Origin: Candidatus Latescibacterota bacterium
GTDB lineage: Bacteria > Latescibacterota > UBA2968 > UBA8231
Direction of reading: 5' to 3'
DNA: 64,000 nucleotides
Assembly: GCA_022826515.1 (NCBI GenBank)
Contig: JAJDUT010000110.1
Span: forward strand, 1 to 64,000
Below are positions 25,012 through 34,500 of this stretch, in pieces (within the stretch, counting starts at the first letter, position 1; each line of letters opens with the position of its first letter). Made by a program: the position numbers and the translations under genes. The notes beneath the pieces are model-generated. The model saw only the letters and a program-made list of their open reading frames with translations. It did no database searches and was not told the origin of the DNA.

Positions 25012-27186
25012 TCAATCGCTCGGCAGTGTCGATTCCAATGGAATGGCTTGTCCCGCTTCCATCACCGCGCCGACTTCGCCGCGCAGGCGCTCCTTGAGCG
25101 TGGTGTAGCGCTGGGCGACCTTGTCGTTGGCAATGGCCAGCTTGAGGGCCTTGGGAGTGCCGACGATGACGATCATTTGCTTGGCGCGGGTAATCGCCGT
25201 GTAGAGCAGGTTGCGCTGGAGCATCACGTAGTGCTGCGTCGTCAGCGGCAGCACCACCACGGGAAATTCCGACCCTTGAGAGCGGTGGATGCTGATGGCG
25301 TAGGCGAGGGTTAGCTGGTCGAGATCGACTTGATCGTATTCCAAGGTGTAGTCAAAGCGCACATAGAGCACCTGCTTGTCCGCGTCGAGCCGCTCGATTG
25401 TGCCGATGTCGCCGTTAAAAACGCCCTTGTCGTAGTTGTTTTTGACCTGCATGACCTTGTCGCCCACCCGGAATTCGGCTCCGCGATGGCTGTGCGCCTG
25501 CCCGTGCGGGTTGAGGCGCTGTTGCAGCTGCTGGTTGAGGTTGAGCGCGCCGGTCTCGCCGCGGTACATGGGCGAAAGCACTTGGATGTCGTCGCGCCGA
25601 TCCCACCCCCGATAGCTGGGCAGCCGCGTGGCGCACAACTCCTCCACTAGCTCGACCACCCGCTCTGGGTCGCCTTCTTGAATAAAGTAGAAATCCGCAT
25701 CCGCTTGGTTCTCGACGATGGGCATTTCGCCGCTGTTGATGCGGTGCGCATTGCGGATGATGTGGCTTTTTTGGGCTTGGCGAAAAATCTGCGTCAGGCG
25801 CACCACTGGCACTGCGGCGGAGTCAATGATGTCGCGGAGCACGTTGCCCGGTCCCACCGAGGGCAACTGGTCGATGTCGCCGACTAGCACTAACCGAGCG
25901 TGGTCGGGCAGGGCGCGTAGGAGCGCGTTCATCAGCACTACGTCGATCATGGAAGCCTCATCCACGATCAGCGCATCGACTTCGAGGAGGTCGTCGCGGC
26001 CTTTTTTGAATTGCCGCTCGCCCGGCTGAAATCCCAACAGCCGATGAATGGTCTTGGCCTCGCGCCCGCTGGCCTCGCTCAGCCGCTTGGCGGCGCGGCC
26101 CGTAGGCGAGCATAGCGCGACCTTAAGGCCGCCTTCCTCCAACAGGCGCAAGATGCGCCGCGTGACCGTGGTCTTGCCGGTGCCCGGCCCCCCAGTTAGC
26201 ACCAGCACCTTGCTGGTGGCGACCAGCTCCACGGCCTGTCTTTGCGCTGGGGCCAACTCCAGCTCGTCTTCTACTTCTGCGGGCATAGCCAATTCTGCGG
26301 CCAGCGCTTGTAAAAGCCGCTTTAGCGACGATGCGGCACCCACTTCGGCTCGGTGAAGCGGCGGCAGATAGTAGCGCATATCTTCGGTCACCACGCCATC
26401 GGTGGTGCGCAGGGCTTCCAATGCTGGCGGCAGCAACTCGGCGTTGATCTCCAAAATTTCGACAGCCCGCTCCATCATTTCGACGGCTGGTAGGTACACG
26501 TGGCCTTCGTCGGCCGCTTCGGAGAGCAGATAGCGGATGCCAGCTTGCACGCGCTCAGGCGCGTCGCGGCCTAGGCCCAAGCGCTGGGCAATGCGGTCGG
26601 CGATGCGGAAGCCGATCCCATCCACATCGCGCTCTAGGCGATAGGGATCGCTGCGGACCTTGTGGATAGCCTCTTGGCCGTAGGTCTTGAAAATTTTTAC
26701 CGCGTAGCCAGTGGTAATCCCATGCGACTGCAAAAAGACCATCACGTCCTTGATTTGTCGCTGCTCGTCCCAAGCCTCGGCAATTAGCTCGACCTTCTTC
26801 TTGCCCAACTTGGGCACTTCCGCTAGCTGTTGGGGATCCTCGTCGATGATGTCGAGCGTTTCCTCGCCAAAGTGCTCGACGATGCGCTTGGCCGACCTTG
26901 GCCCGATGCCCTTGATCAAACCGGACCCGAGGTACTTTTGCATGCCTTCGAGGGTCGAGGGATAAACGGACTTATAGCGATCCACCTTGAGCTGTTTGCC
27001 GTATTTGGGATGATTGGTCCACACGCCTTCGACTTCGATGCTCTCGCCTTCTTGGATGGAGGCAATTGCCCCCACGATGGCGATCCGCTCGCGCTGGCCC
27101 TCTATTACTAAGCGCGCGATGGTATAGCCGTTTTCCGGGTTGTGGTAGGTCAGGCGATCTATAAAGCCTTTATACGATTGGTTCAT
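25012..27186 (-). CDS. recD2: RecD2-type ATP-dependent DNA helicase
   Basis: A 724-aa SF1B 5'-3' helicase. The N-terminal OB-like part (YKGFIDRLTYHNPENGYTIARL) and helix-hairpin-helix region (LIKGIGPRSAKRIVEHFG) identify RecD2 rather than RecBCD RecD. Walker A LTGGPGTGKTTVTRR is near 332, Walker B LIVDEASMIDV near 407, and the C-terminal motif YAISIHRSQGSEFP near 640. RecD2 acts in DNA repair and replication restart. It is last in the long minus-strand gene run, 9 nt after the PAP2-like gene. Confidence 0.95.
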   Translation of the reverse strand: MNQSYKGFIDRLTYHNPENGYTIARLVIEGQRERIAIVGAIASIQEGESIEVEGVWTNHPKYGKQLKVDRYKSVYPSTLEGMQKYLGSGLIKGIGPRSAKRIVEHFGEETLDIIDEDPQQLAEVPKLGKKKVELIAEAWDEQRQIKDVMVFLQSHGITTGYAVKIFKTYGQEAIHKVRSDPYRLERDVDGIGFRIADRIAQRLGLGRDAPERVQAGIRYLLSEAADEGHVYLPAVEMMERAVEILEINAELLPPALEALRTTDGVVTEDMRYYLPPLHRAEVGAASSLKRLLQALAAELAMPAEVEDELELAPAQRQAVELVATSKVLVLTGGPGTGKTTVTRRILRLLEEGGLKVALCSPTGRAAKRLSEASGREAKTIHRLLGFQPGERQFKKGRDDLLEVDALIVDEASMIDVVLMNALLRALPDHARLVLVGDIDQLPSVGPGNVLRDIIDSAAVPVVRLTQIFRQAQKSHIIRNAHRINSGEMPIVENQADADFYFIQEGDPERVVELVEELCATRLPSYRGWDRRDDIQVLSPMYRGETGALNLNQQLQQRLNPHGQAHSHRGAEFRVGDKVMQVKNNYDKGVFNGDIGTIERLDADKQVLYVRFDYTLEYDQVDLDQLTLAYAISIHRSQGSEFPVVVLPLTTQHYVMLQRNLLYTAITRAKQMIVIVGTPKALKLAIANDKVAQRYTTLKERLRGEVGAVMEAGQAIPLESTLPSD

Positions 27187-27195
27187 GGGCTGCGC

Positions 27196-27810
27196 TCACC
27201 AGATGAAAGCACGGTACAGCAGGGCCATACTCCCCGCGCCCAGCGTGCCGCCCGCGCCGACCTGCATGGGAGTATGCGCCCGCAAGTAAAGCCGTGCCCA
27301 AGCGACGGCCGGCCAACTGAGCAAGAAGGGCCACGCCGCGCTGCCAACGCTGATCAACAATACACAGGTTGCCCCCCCGACACCAGCCGCGTGAATACTA
27401 ATCTTATAGAAGCGATTGATCCACCAGACCAAGAGCGTGTTGACGACACAGGACGCGGCCGTGACCAGCATCAGGGGCGGAGCGCCGATCCCGTAGAGGG
27501 CCGCACTTCCCAAGGCGTAGCAAAGAGCGCCCAGCAATAGCAGGGTAGCGCGCTTGTTGCGGTCGTCTGTATAGGCTTTGTCGAGATACCCCGAGCGCAC
27601 GAAGTGCCAGAGAAGCAGCCCAGGTACCAAGGAGAAGGTGCCGATCGCCACCGAGCCGGCGAGCCAGTCGCCCAGCACGTGGGCTTGGACGCCGAAGATT
27701 AACAGCGCCAACAGTGCGGGATTGAGCAAGTGGGAGAAAAAGTGTGCGACTGAGTGCAGACGAAAACAGGGACGAGCTAATTGCTCGCCCCTGTTTGTTT
27801 CTTTTGCCAT
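27196..27810 (-). CDS. PAP2-like integral membrane protein
   Basis: A 204-aa protein with about six transmembrane helices. The segments KISIHAAGVGG (near 136) and RLYLRAHTPMQVGAGGTLG (near 173) resemble the SxxxH and RxxxxxH motifs of the PAP2 phosphatase superfamily, while an upstream DDRNKR may stand for the K/R motif. The match is partial; a lipid phosphatase or an inactive homologue are both possible. It overlaps the PqqD-like gene by 34 nt, so it is translationally coupled to the transporter cluster. Confidence 0.65.
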   Translation of the reverse strand: MAKETNRGEQLARPCFRLHSVAHFFSHLLNPALLALLIFGVQAHVLGDWLAGSVAIGTFSLVPGLLLWHFVRSGYLDKAYTDDRNKRATLLLLGALCYALGSAALYGIGAPPLMLVTAASCVVNTLLVWWINRFYKISIHAAGVGGATCVLLISVGSAAWPFLLSWPAVAWARLYLRAHTPMQVGAGGTLGAGSMALLYRAFIW

Positions 27811-28226
27811 TTTTTTCCGCTGGCCACGCCGCGACCGGGCGGCCTCTCATCGTTTTCTAACACAAAGCCGATGAAGCGCTTCTGCCCAAGGGTCTTCAAA
27901 TACTGGAGCAGGGAGACCTCGGCCTCTTTGCGATTGAGCTGGTATTTGTCGCTGAGCTCTTCGATCATCCGGCCGACCGAGTTGCGACCGTTGCACATCC
28001 GCCAGACCTCGCTGCCGACCTCGTCGAGGGTAATTTTGCGCTGTCTAGGAATGTAGAAAAACTTGGACAGCAGCCGCACCCTCCAGGTCTCTTGGCGCTT
28101 TATTGAGACCTGAACCTCGCCGTTGTCGTTGTTTTCCCAGCGCAGGGACTCATTGCGCGTTGGCCGCGACGCCAGCATGGCGGCCCGGCTCAGCTTGGGT
28201 CCCTTGTTTTTTGATAAAATGCCCAT
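27777..28226 (-). CDS. PqqD-like (RRE-fold) protein
   Basis: A 149-aa protein whose central part matches PqqD: ITLDEVGSEVWRMCNGRNSVGRMIEELSDKY at about 65-95, then a helical segment with EVSLLQYLKTLGQKRFIGF. PqqD domains are peptide-chaperone (RRE) domains that usually work with a radical SAM enzyme on a precursor peptide. Neither is present nearby. The N-terminal 60 and last 25 residues are basic and specific to this protein. It overlaps the 330-aa gene by 77 nt and the PAP2-like gene by 34 nt. Confidence 0.8.
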   Translation of the reverse strand: MGILSKNKGPKLSRAAMLASRPTRNESLRWENNDNGEVQVSIKRQETWRVRLLSKFFYIPRQRKITLDEVGSEVWRMCNGRNSVGRMIEELSDKYQLNRKEAEVSLLQYLKTLGQKRFIGFVLENDERPPGRGVASGKKWQKKQTGASN

Positions 28227-29142
28227 CTACTACCTTGGCGACTAGATCTTCTGCTGCGTCTTTCTTGCGGTAGAGGTGCTCGACGATGAATATCTTGTCG
28301 ATGCTGGTATCGCGCCAGACGCGCCCCCGCAGATACAGGCGCGGCCTCGGGTTCATAAAGGGCAGGGGGCGCAGTAGCTGACGCCAGCGGCTGCGCGGCC
28401 GCCCCTCGACGAGAATGCCTTCATGTTCCTGCACATCTTCTGGCGCAATGTCCACCACGAAATCGCGCAAATTCTTTTTAAAAAAAACCGGATACCAGTC
28501 TTGAATGTGCGCATCTTTGAGCATAATCCGGGCCATGCTCAACCGATGCACCTTCAGAACTTGTTTGCCGAGGGAAAACTCTAGCTCGATGTGGCCCGAC
28601 TTGAGGGAATGGCTTTGTAGCTTGAGGTCGCTGGGCGCGAAAAACCGCAAGCCGTACACGCTCCACAGATACGCATCCTCGGCTTCTTGATCGACGAGCG
28701 AACTGAACACGGCCTCGGCTTGCTCGGGCAAAAACTCGTCTAGCTTGGCCAGCACTCGCAGGAGCACTACCCGCCCGGACTTCAAGGCGAGCGCTAGGTT
28801 GTAGGCGCGGAAGTCGGCCTCCCAGATGAAGACCTCGTATTCGCGGCCTTCGAGGAACTTCTTGTTTTTGAGGAATCGGGCGCGGCGCTGGACCTCAAAG
28901 GGAGCATCGACCTTTTGGGCCTTCTTTTGCAGGTTGGCTAGGTAGCGATCTACCAACTCAGTCAGACGCAGGGCCTCGCCGCGGCCTTTGAGCCGCCGCC
29001 ATTCGATCTCGGCGCGCACGATCTCGGCGTCGTCGAGGCGGGCATAGCCCTTTTCAAAATCCCCGTCAACTCGGCCGAGGTTCCAATCGTCGGGCACGGA
29101 CATCCGCAGCCCTTGCCAAGCGAAATCCACCCAGTCGCTCAT
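28150..29142 (-). CDS. Unknown 330-aa protein of the transporter cluster
   Basis: A soluble protein of 330 aa without signal peptide. It begins WVDFAWQGLRMSVPDDWNLGRVDGDFEKGY, a pattern reminiscent of the small PsbP/DcrB-like folds, and contains a second beta-rich part (IELEFSLGKQVLKVHRLSMAR, near 195) that might repeat it. A basic C-terminal region (RPRSRWRQLLRPLPFMNPRPR) could touch the membrane. I do not recognise a family. It lies 1 nt after the OPT-like transporter gene and overlaps the PqqD-like gene by 77 nt, so it belongs to the same operon. Confidence 0.75.
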   Translation of the reverse strand: MSDWVDFAWQGLRMSVPDDWNLGRVDGDFEKGYARLDDAEIVRAEIEWRRLKGRGEALRLTELVDRYLANLQKKAQKVDAPFEVQRRARFLKNKKFLEGREYEVFIWEADFRAYNLALALKSGRVVLLRVLAKLDEFLPEQAEAVFSSLVDQEAEDAYLWSVYGLRFFAPSDLKLQSHSLKSGHIELEFSLGKQVLKVHRLSMARIMLKDAHIQDWYPVFFKKNLRDFVVDIAPEDVQEHEGILVEGRPRSRWRQLLRPLPFMNPRPRLYLRGRVWRDTSIDKIFIVEHLYRKKDAAEDLVAKVVDGHFIKKQGTQAEPGRHAGVAANAQ

Positions 29143-29143
29143 G

Positions 29144-31570
29144 CTAGAAGATCAACACGGAGACCGATTTCTGGATCAGGGCGATCCCCACCGACGCCAT
29201 CCCCATCAGTGCCATGCCGCAGGCGAAGCCCACCGCCAGAACCGGGGCAAACTGCCGCCACTCCTGCCGCCCGTACTTGTTCCAAAAGTAGTAGCGAGCC
29301 AAGAGCGCGCCGATGATCTCGGTCACCACGTAATGCGGCAGAATCGTCAGCGAGCGCACGAAGCCAAAGATCAACAGGATCGGCAGCCCGAGTATAGAGA
29401 GCAGAATGAAGCTCACCACCCCGAAGCCGGCACCAAAGGCAATGACCTCAAGTTTCAGCGCCCTAAAGAGCCAAGGCACGTCGCTGGAGCGCTGGATCCA
29501 AGAACTGGTAAAGAGCGGATCGGTATCGACTTCAAAGTAGAAAGACCACCCCGCCGGTACGGCTCGTTCGACCTGAACTTCGAGGGTCGGGCGGGGATCG
29601 CGGATGATGGCGTCCATCGCTGGCCCTAATGGCGCAATCGCCGGTAGGCCCTCGACAACTTGCTCTTCGGCTAGCTGCTCGTCGCGCAGGTAGCGCTCGG
29701 CGACGATGTCGGGTGCCCCCTGATCGAAGTACGAGTAGAAGACTTGGGTCGGCATCCACGGGCCGACTTGACCGCGCTTGCCGTTGGAGTCCAGCCATTC
29801 CTGATCCACTAGCCGCACTCGCCAGTACCACCATTCGTTTTCGATCAGGTTAGCTGGAGTCCATCCCGCCTGATCTTTGTCTATGGCCAGTTCGCTGCGC
29901 ATGGTGCCGGTGATAAAAAGGCATTGCTGGTAGGCGCGCAGACGCCACATGAGCTGAGCATAGGGGTAGGAAGCCGACGGGATCGGTGCCAGTTTCCAGA
30001 TATAGGAGCCGTAGAGAAAACTGGTAAAGAGCACGATGGGCACCATGAAAATCTCGGCGCGGATGATGCTGGTAAACTGGGTGCCGGTCAATTCGATTTC
30101 GCGGAACTTCTGGGTCTGGGCACCGTAGTTGCCCAAGGGAAACGGAATGAACCAGATGTCAACACCGCGATACCCAGAGAGAATAATCGTGGCCTCGCGC
30201 ACAAAGGGAACGTCCACCGTCTGCCCTACCATCCCGACTAGGCGAGCGTTGACAAACGACTGAAAAGGCGTGAATACGAAACCAAAGAAGAGGAAGAACC
30301 ATATAAATTGGGCAATGCCCGGCAGCAGCCAAGCGGCGATGCCGATCAGGCCGGCCGTGGCCAAGGCGTATAGTGCCAACGCCACCCAGATGGGGAAATC
30401 GCCGCGGCCGGCAGGGGTGGCGAAGCCGCGCTTGGGACTGCCATCGTTTCCATTGCCGTTGTTAGCCCTAGCCTTGCGCACGCTCTGAACTATCTGGTAG
30501 ATGCCGATGGCGGCGATGGCGAAGGTAGTGCCGAGGCCGAAACTCATCCAGAAATCGACGTAGTTGACGAAGTAGGTCTCGATCGTGCCCATGCCTTGCT
30601 GCCACAAGTTCAGGTACGGCTCCTCGCGCCACGAAGGCGTCCAGGTGTAGAGCAGCGGGTTGGCAATGGAGGCGACGAGTACGCCGATAAAGGTGCCAAC
30701 CACGCCCCAGAACGGCACCACCAGCCCGGCAAAGATCGGTCCCAAGTGCGCGGTAAATCCCAGTGGAGTAGCCGGGATAAAATTGCCGGTGACTTGGGTG
30801 AAATCGATAAAGGGAATGGGTATGAGTTGGATCGGCTCGGTCAGCAGCGCGCCCGTAATCGCCGGCAAGGCCACGTAGATCGTGCCAAAGACCAAGCCGA
30901 TCATCGCCCCGGCCGAAAATACCCGCCAGCGCCACGTCTCAACCCCTTGGGTGGTCTCGGCCAGTGCCGTAGCGCCTTGGGCGTTTACGGGCGCGAAGGG
31001 AAAGGGTAGGCGCTCGTAGTCGGAGGTGAGCCGGAAGAGCGCGTACGACATGGTGAACCAGTTGATGCGCCAGATGATCATCCCCAAGACTAGGAGGACG
31101 ATCGGCATCGCCCAATCCGAGTGCAGGAAGGTCCGTTCGATGATGGCCGACGAGTCGGGCTGCGGTGCCACCCAGCCGGGGATCAGCTTGGCGATGCCAA
31201 ACTGCTTGGCCGCTGGCGATTGCACCAAGTACTGGTTGTAGAGCAAGCCTTCAAAGGCACCAGTCTCCGCGGCAATCAGCGAGCCGGCCACGTAGAACAG
31301 CACATAGACTTCTTGGCGCCGGAGCGAAGAAAAGGAGCGCTTGGTGATTTCGGCGAAGAGGATGATGGTCACCCACTCGGCCGCTGCTCCCAAAGAGCCG
31401 CCGATCATCAGGCTCAAGTACATGTTGCCCGGCACCATGATGAAGGCGACGAAGAGCACGCCGAGGATGGCCTTGATCGTAAAGCCGTTCTCGAAGCGGT
31501 CCGGGACCTGCATTAGGTCCCGATATTCTTCGATCTCTTGGTTCGGGTTTCTGTTTTTGCTTCCGAGCAC
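29144..31570 (-). CDS. OPT-like polytopic membrane protein (808 aa)
   Basis: A large membrane protein with about 14 hydrophobic segments. It shares layout and local motifs with the DUF6785-type transporter at 36350-38305: the paired-helix WVTIILFAEITKR region, the segment SYALFRLTSDYERLPFPFAPVNAQG, where the paralogue has RQWVERERLVYPLVQVPLAM, and the late hydrophobic repeats. These are distant relatives of oligopeptide transporters. An insert of about 200 residues (near 545-725) is extracytoplasmic-looking. The start is GTG at 31570 with a GGGAGGA site. It lies 13 nt after the giant M28/FtsX gene. Confidence 0.78.
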   Translation of the reverse strand: MLGSKNRNPNQEIEEYRDLMQVPDRFENGFTIKAILGVLFVAFIMVPGNMYLSLMIGGSLGAAAEWVTIILFAEITKRSFSSLRRQEVYVLFYVAGSLIAAETGAFEGLLYNQYLVQSPAAKQFGIAKLIPGWVAPQPDSSAIIERTFLHSDWAMPIVLLVLGMIIWRINWFTMSYALFRLTSDYERLPFPFAPVNAQGATALAETTQGVETWRWRVFSAGAMIGLVFGTIYVALPAITGALLTEPIQLIPIPFIDFTQVTGNFIPATPLGFTAHLGPIFAGLVVPFWGVVGTFIGVLVASIANPLLYTWTPSWREEPYLNLWQQGMGTIETYFVNYVDFWMSFGLGTTFAIAAIGIYQIVQSVRKARANNGNGNDGSPKRGFATPAGRGDFPIWVALALYALATAGLIGIAAWLLPGIAQFIWFFLFFGFVFTPFQSFVNARLVGMVGQTVDVPFVREATIILSGYRGVDIWFIPFPLGNYGAQTQKFREIELTGTQFTSIIRAEIFMVPIVLFTSFLYGSYIWKLAPIPSASYPYAQLMWRLRAYQQCLFITGTMRSELAIDKDQAGWTPANLIENEWWYWRVRLVDQEWLDSNGKRGQVGPWMPTQVFYSYFDQGAPDIVAERYLRDEQLAEEQVVEGLPAIAPLGPAMDAIIRDPRPTLEVQVERAVPAGWSFYFEVDTDPLFTSSWIQRSSDVPWLFRALKLEVIAFGAGFGVVSFILLSILGLPILLIFGFVRSLTILPHYVVTEIIGALLARYYFWNKYGRQEWRQFAPVLAVGFACGMALMGMASVGIALIQKSVSVLIF

Positions 31571-31583
31571 TCGTTATCCTCCC

Positions 31584-34500
31584 TTACGCCGACACTTCGC
31601 TGCGCAGCCCTTGTAGAATTTCCTCGCCCTGTTGGCGGTAGCCTTCTTTGGCCTCGGCATCTACCGTGCGCCAGATGAGGAACTGTTTGCGGATGACGTT
31701 CATAAAGCGCTGGTTGACCCGCCGCCACGAGGCGTCCTCGCCGCTGAGCCGCTTGATTTGTAGGCTGACCGCGTAAATGTTGTGCTCGGCCTCTGGCATG
31801 GCCCGCACAGTGACGTGTTGGCTGACGCCCAAATCGAACGGAGCCAGCCAGATATTCATGTCGATAATGTATCCTTCGCCATTGGGCGTTTCTTCGCGGT
31901 TTAGCTGGGCACCGTCGGTGTAGAAGGTGCCGATGGACTCTTCGCTGTAGGAGTCGAAGTAGCCGATGAGAAATACGCTCAAGCCCAAGACCTCGTGGCC
32001 ACTGACTGTAAAGGGGAACTCGAAATCCCACTGGTCGCCGTCGGGCGGCGGCAGCTTCCACTTGCGGGTCACGTCCGGCACGGCCATTTGCGAAGCCTTG
32101 CGCGCCGGATAAATCGTCGAGAGCATGACCACGGCCATCACCAGCATACAGGAGAGCACCGCGGCCACTGAGGAGTAGTTGAGCGTGAAGCCGCCCAAAA
32201 GGTCAAATTCGATCAGCACTTTGGCGATTACTTGGCCGCTGAGATAACCGGCGACCACGCCCAGTACCGAATAGACGCAACTCTCGGCGATAAAAAGCCA
32301 TGAGATGTGGCCGGGGGCTAGGCCCACCGAAGAGTAGATGCCGATCTCGCGGAAGCGCTCATACACGCTGCCCATCATGGTGTTGAGCACGATTAGTGAG
32401 GCGATCAGCATGGGGATGAACAAATTGCTCATCCCGGAAAAGGAGGTCATGCCCAGCGATGAGTAGATCGACACCTTGATGTATTCATCGCCGGCCTCCT
32501 TGACTCCGGCGAACAGCGTTACCGCGAGGCGCGAGAGGAACTCCTCGACCTCGCCGCGCACATCGCTGCCTGCGGGGAAGCGCACGGCTACCGACTGTAG
32601 CGGGTTGCCGCTGCCGACGTTGCGCAACGTGTGGTAGGGAATAATCAGGGTGTTGGCTGGCTCTATGTGGACGAAGGGCTTGATGACGACCTTGGCGTCC
32701 TCCAGCCCTTGTTTCTCGCGCTGTTCTTCTTCGGCTATTTCTTGCACTGCCTGACCGCCGGTGACGGCGAAGTCGGCTGGCGTCAGAATTTCGTCGTCGA
32801 GGTCTTTGAGGTCCTTCATGCGCTTGGAGTCGATGACGCCCACCACCGTGAACAAGTCGCCGAAGACCCTGACTTGCGCTTGACCAACGTCGGCCAAATC
32901 GACATCAAGATGGGATTCCTTGACCATGTCGATGGGCAGGATACAGGCCTTGTCCTCGCCCGGCTCAAACCAGCGTCCGGCGACTAGGGCTTGGTTGAGC
33001 CGAGTAACTTGAGTCTCTGCGGGTGCTAACCCTAGGACACCGAGCGCGTTATGGGCTTTGTCTCCGTGCTTTATTTTGATGTGTGCTTTGGCCTTGTTGC
33101 TGTACCAACTGCGCGGCGCGACTGCGGCCCGATCACCGAAATTGCTGCGGGCGTATTCGAGGACTGAATCCTCCATCGGATTCCACGCCTTGCTGCGGAT
33201 GAGGATGCCCTCGTAGAGACCCTCGTTGTCGCGACTGATTTGGTTGAACCGCAAGCCCGTGCGGATGGAGGTAAAAGAGAGCACTGTGAACGTTAGCAGC
33301 AAGAGCGTGGTAAAGGTGAGCACCGTACGCGTCTTGCGCCGCTTCATGTTGGAAATCCCGAGCTGGAAGGCCGTCAGCGAGGCCGAAGAGCGGCTGACGT
33401 CCGTGTCGTGGATCACGGCTACTTCGGTGCGCAGCTTCTTCATCTGCTCGTTAAAGCGGCCGGAAATAATCGACATCACCAGCACTGCCAAGGCGATGAT
33501 GATAAAGGCCAGCAGAATGACGAAGGGATTGGATAGCTGAAAGGCCGGATGCACCAGCCACAACACGATCCAGATCGCCAGGAAAACCCCGGCGAATCCG
33601 ATGATCTGATTGCGGATCGTGGCGGCCGTAAAAATGAGCCGCTCGGTGAAAAAGGCGCAGGGAATGACGAGGGCCATGAAGAAGATAATGCCCTGAATGA
33701 CGTCGTTTTGGGTGGATTTGACGTCTGGATAGGCGCGCGATTCCAACCCGAAGGCCGCGCGCGTGTGGCGCACGAAATCGCCCCAGCGCTGCTCGGTCTC
33801 AGCCTCGGAGGCTTGGGCCAACTCGGCTTCGGCGCGATAGTGGAGGTCGTTGAGGCGCTGGTTTTCAATGGCAAAGCTCCGCAGCTCGCGCATTCGCGAC
33901 TCGTCGAGATTCCACATGTCTTGGGCGGCTTGGAAGGTCGTGCGGGCAAAGGAAGTACCGGGGCGGATCTCAAAGCCCTCGCCCTCGGCCTTTTCCTTGT
34001 CGGTTACGCTGGTGGCGTTGAGCAGGAGCGAGCGGAATCCCAGCAGGCCGGCACCGAATCCCATCTTGATGTGCGAACCGGGCCGTGCGAAGAGCACCCC
34101 GACCGGCTCGTTTTGGGCCGAAGGGCCCTCGCCGATGGTATAACCGTACTCCACAGGTGGACCGTTCGTTTCGTCGAAGACCTGCACGTTGGACAGCTTG
34201 GTCAGATAGCGCGGATCGACGATGTCGAAGAAGTTGTAGGGTACGCAGGGGAAGAGGATGACCATCCATTGCTTATCGCGCCAGTCCATGGCGACCCGCA
34301 TGGGGTAGCTTTCGTCGCCTTGCACGCCGCGGTCGGGGGCGTAGGTGATGCGGCCGGTGATCGGGTCCATGTAGTAGCCCTCAATCTGCACGTTGTTGAC
34401 CCGCACCCGATTTACGTAGAAGGCCCCCTTATCATCTACTACTTCGTAGTACTCGCCGCGCACGCCTTTATACGACTTTTTCTTGCCGTTGCGCACCACG

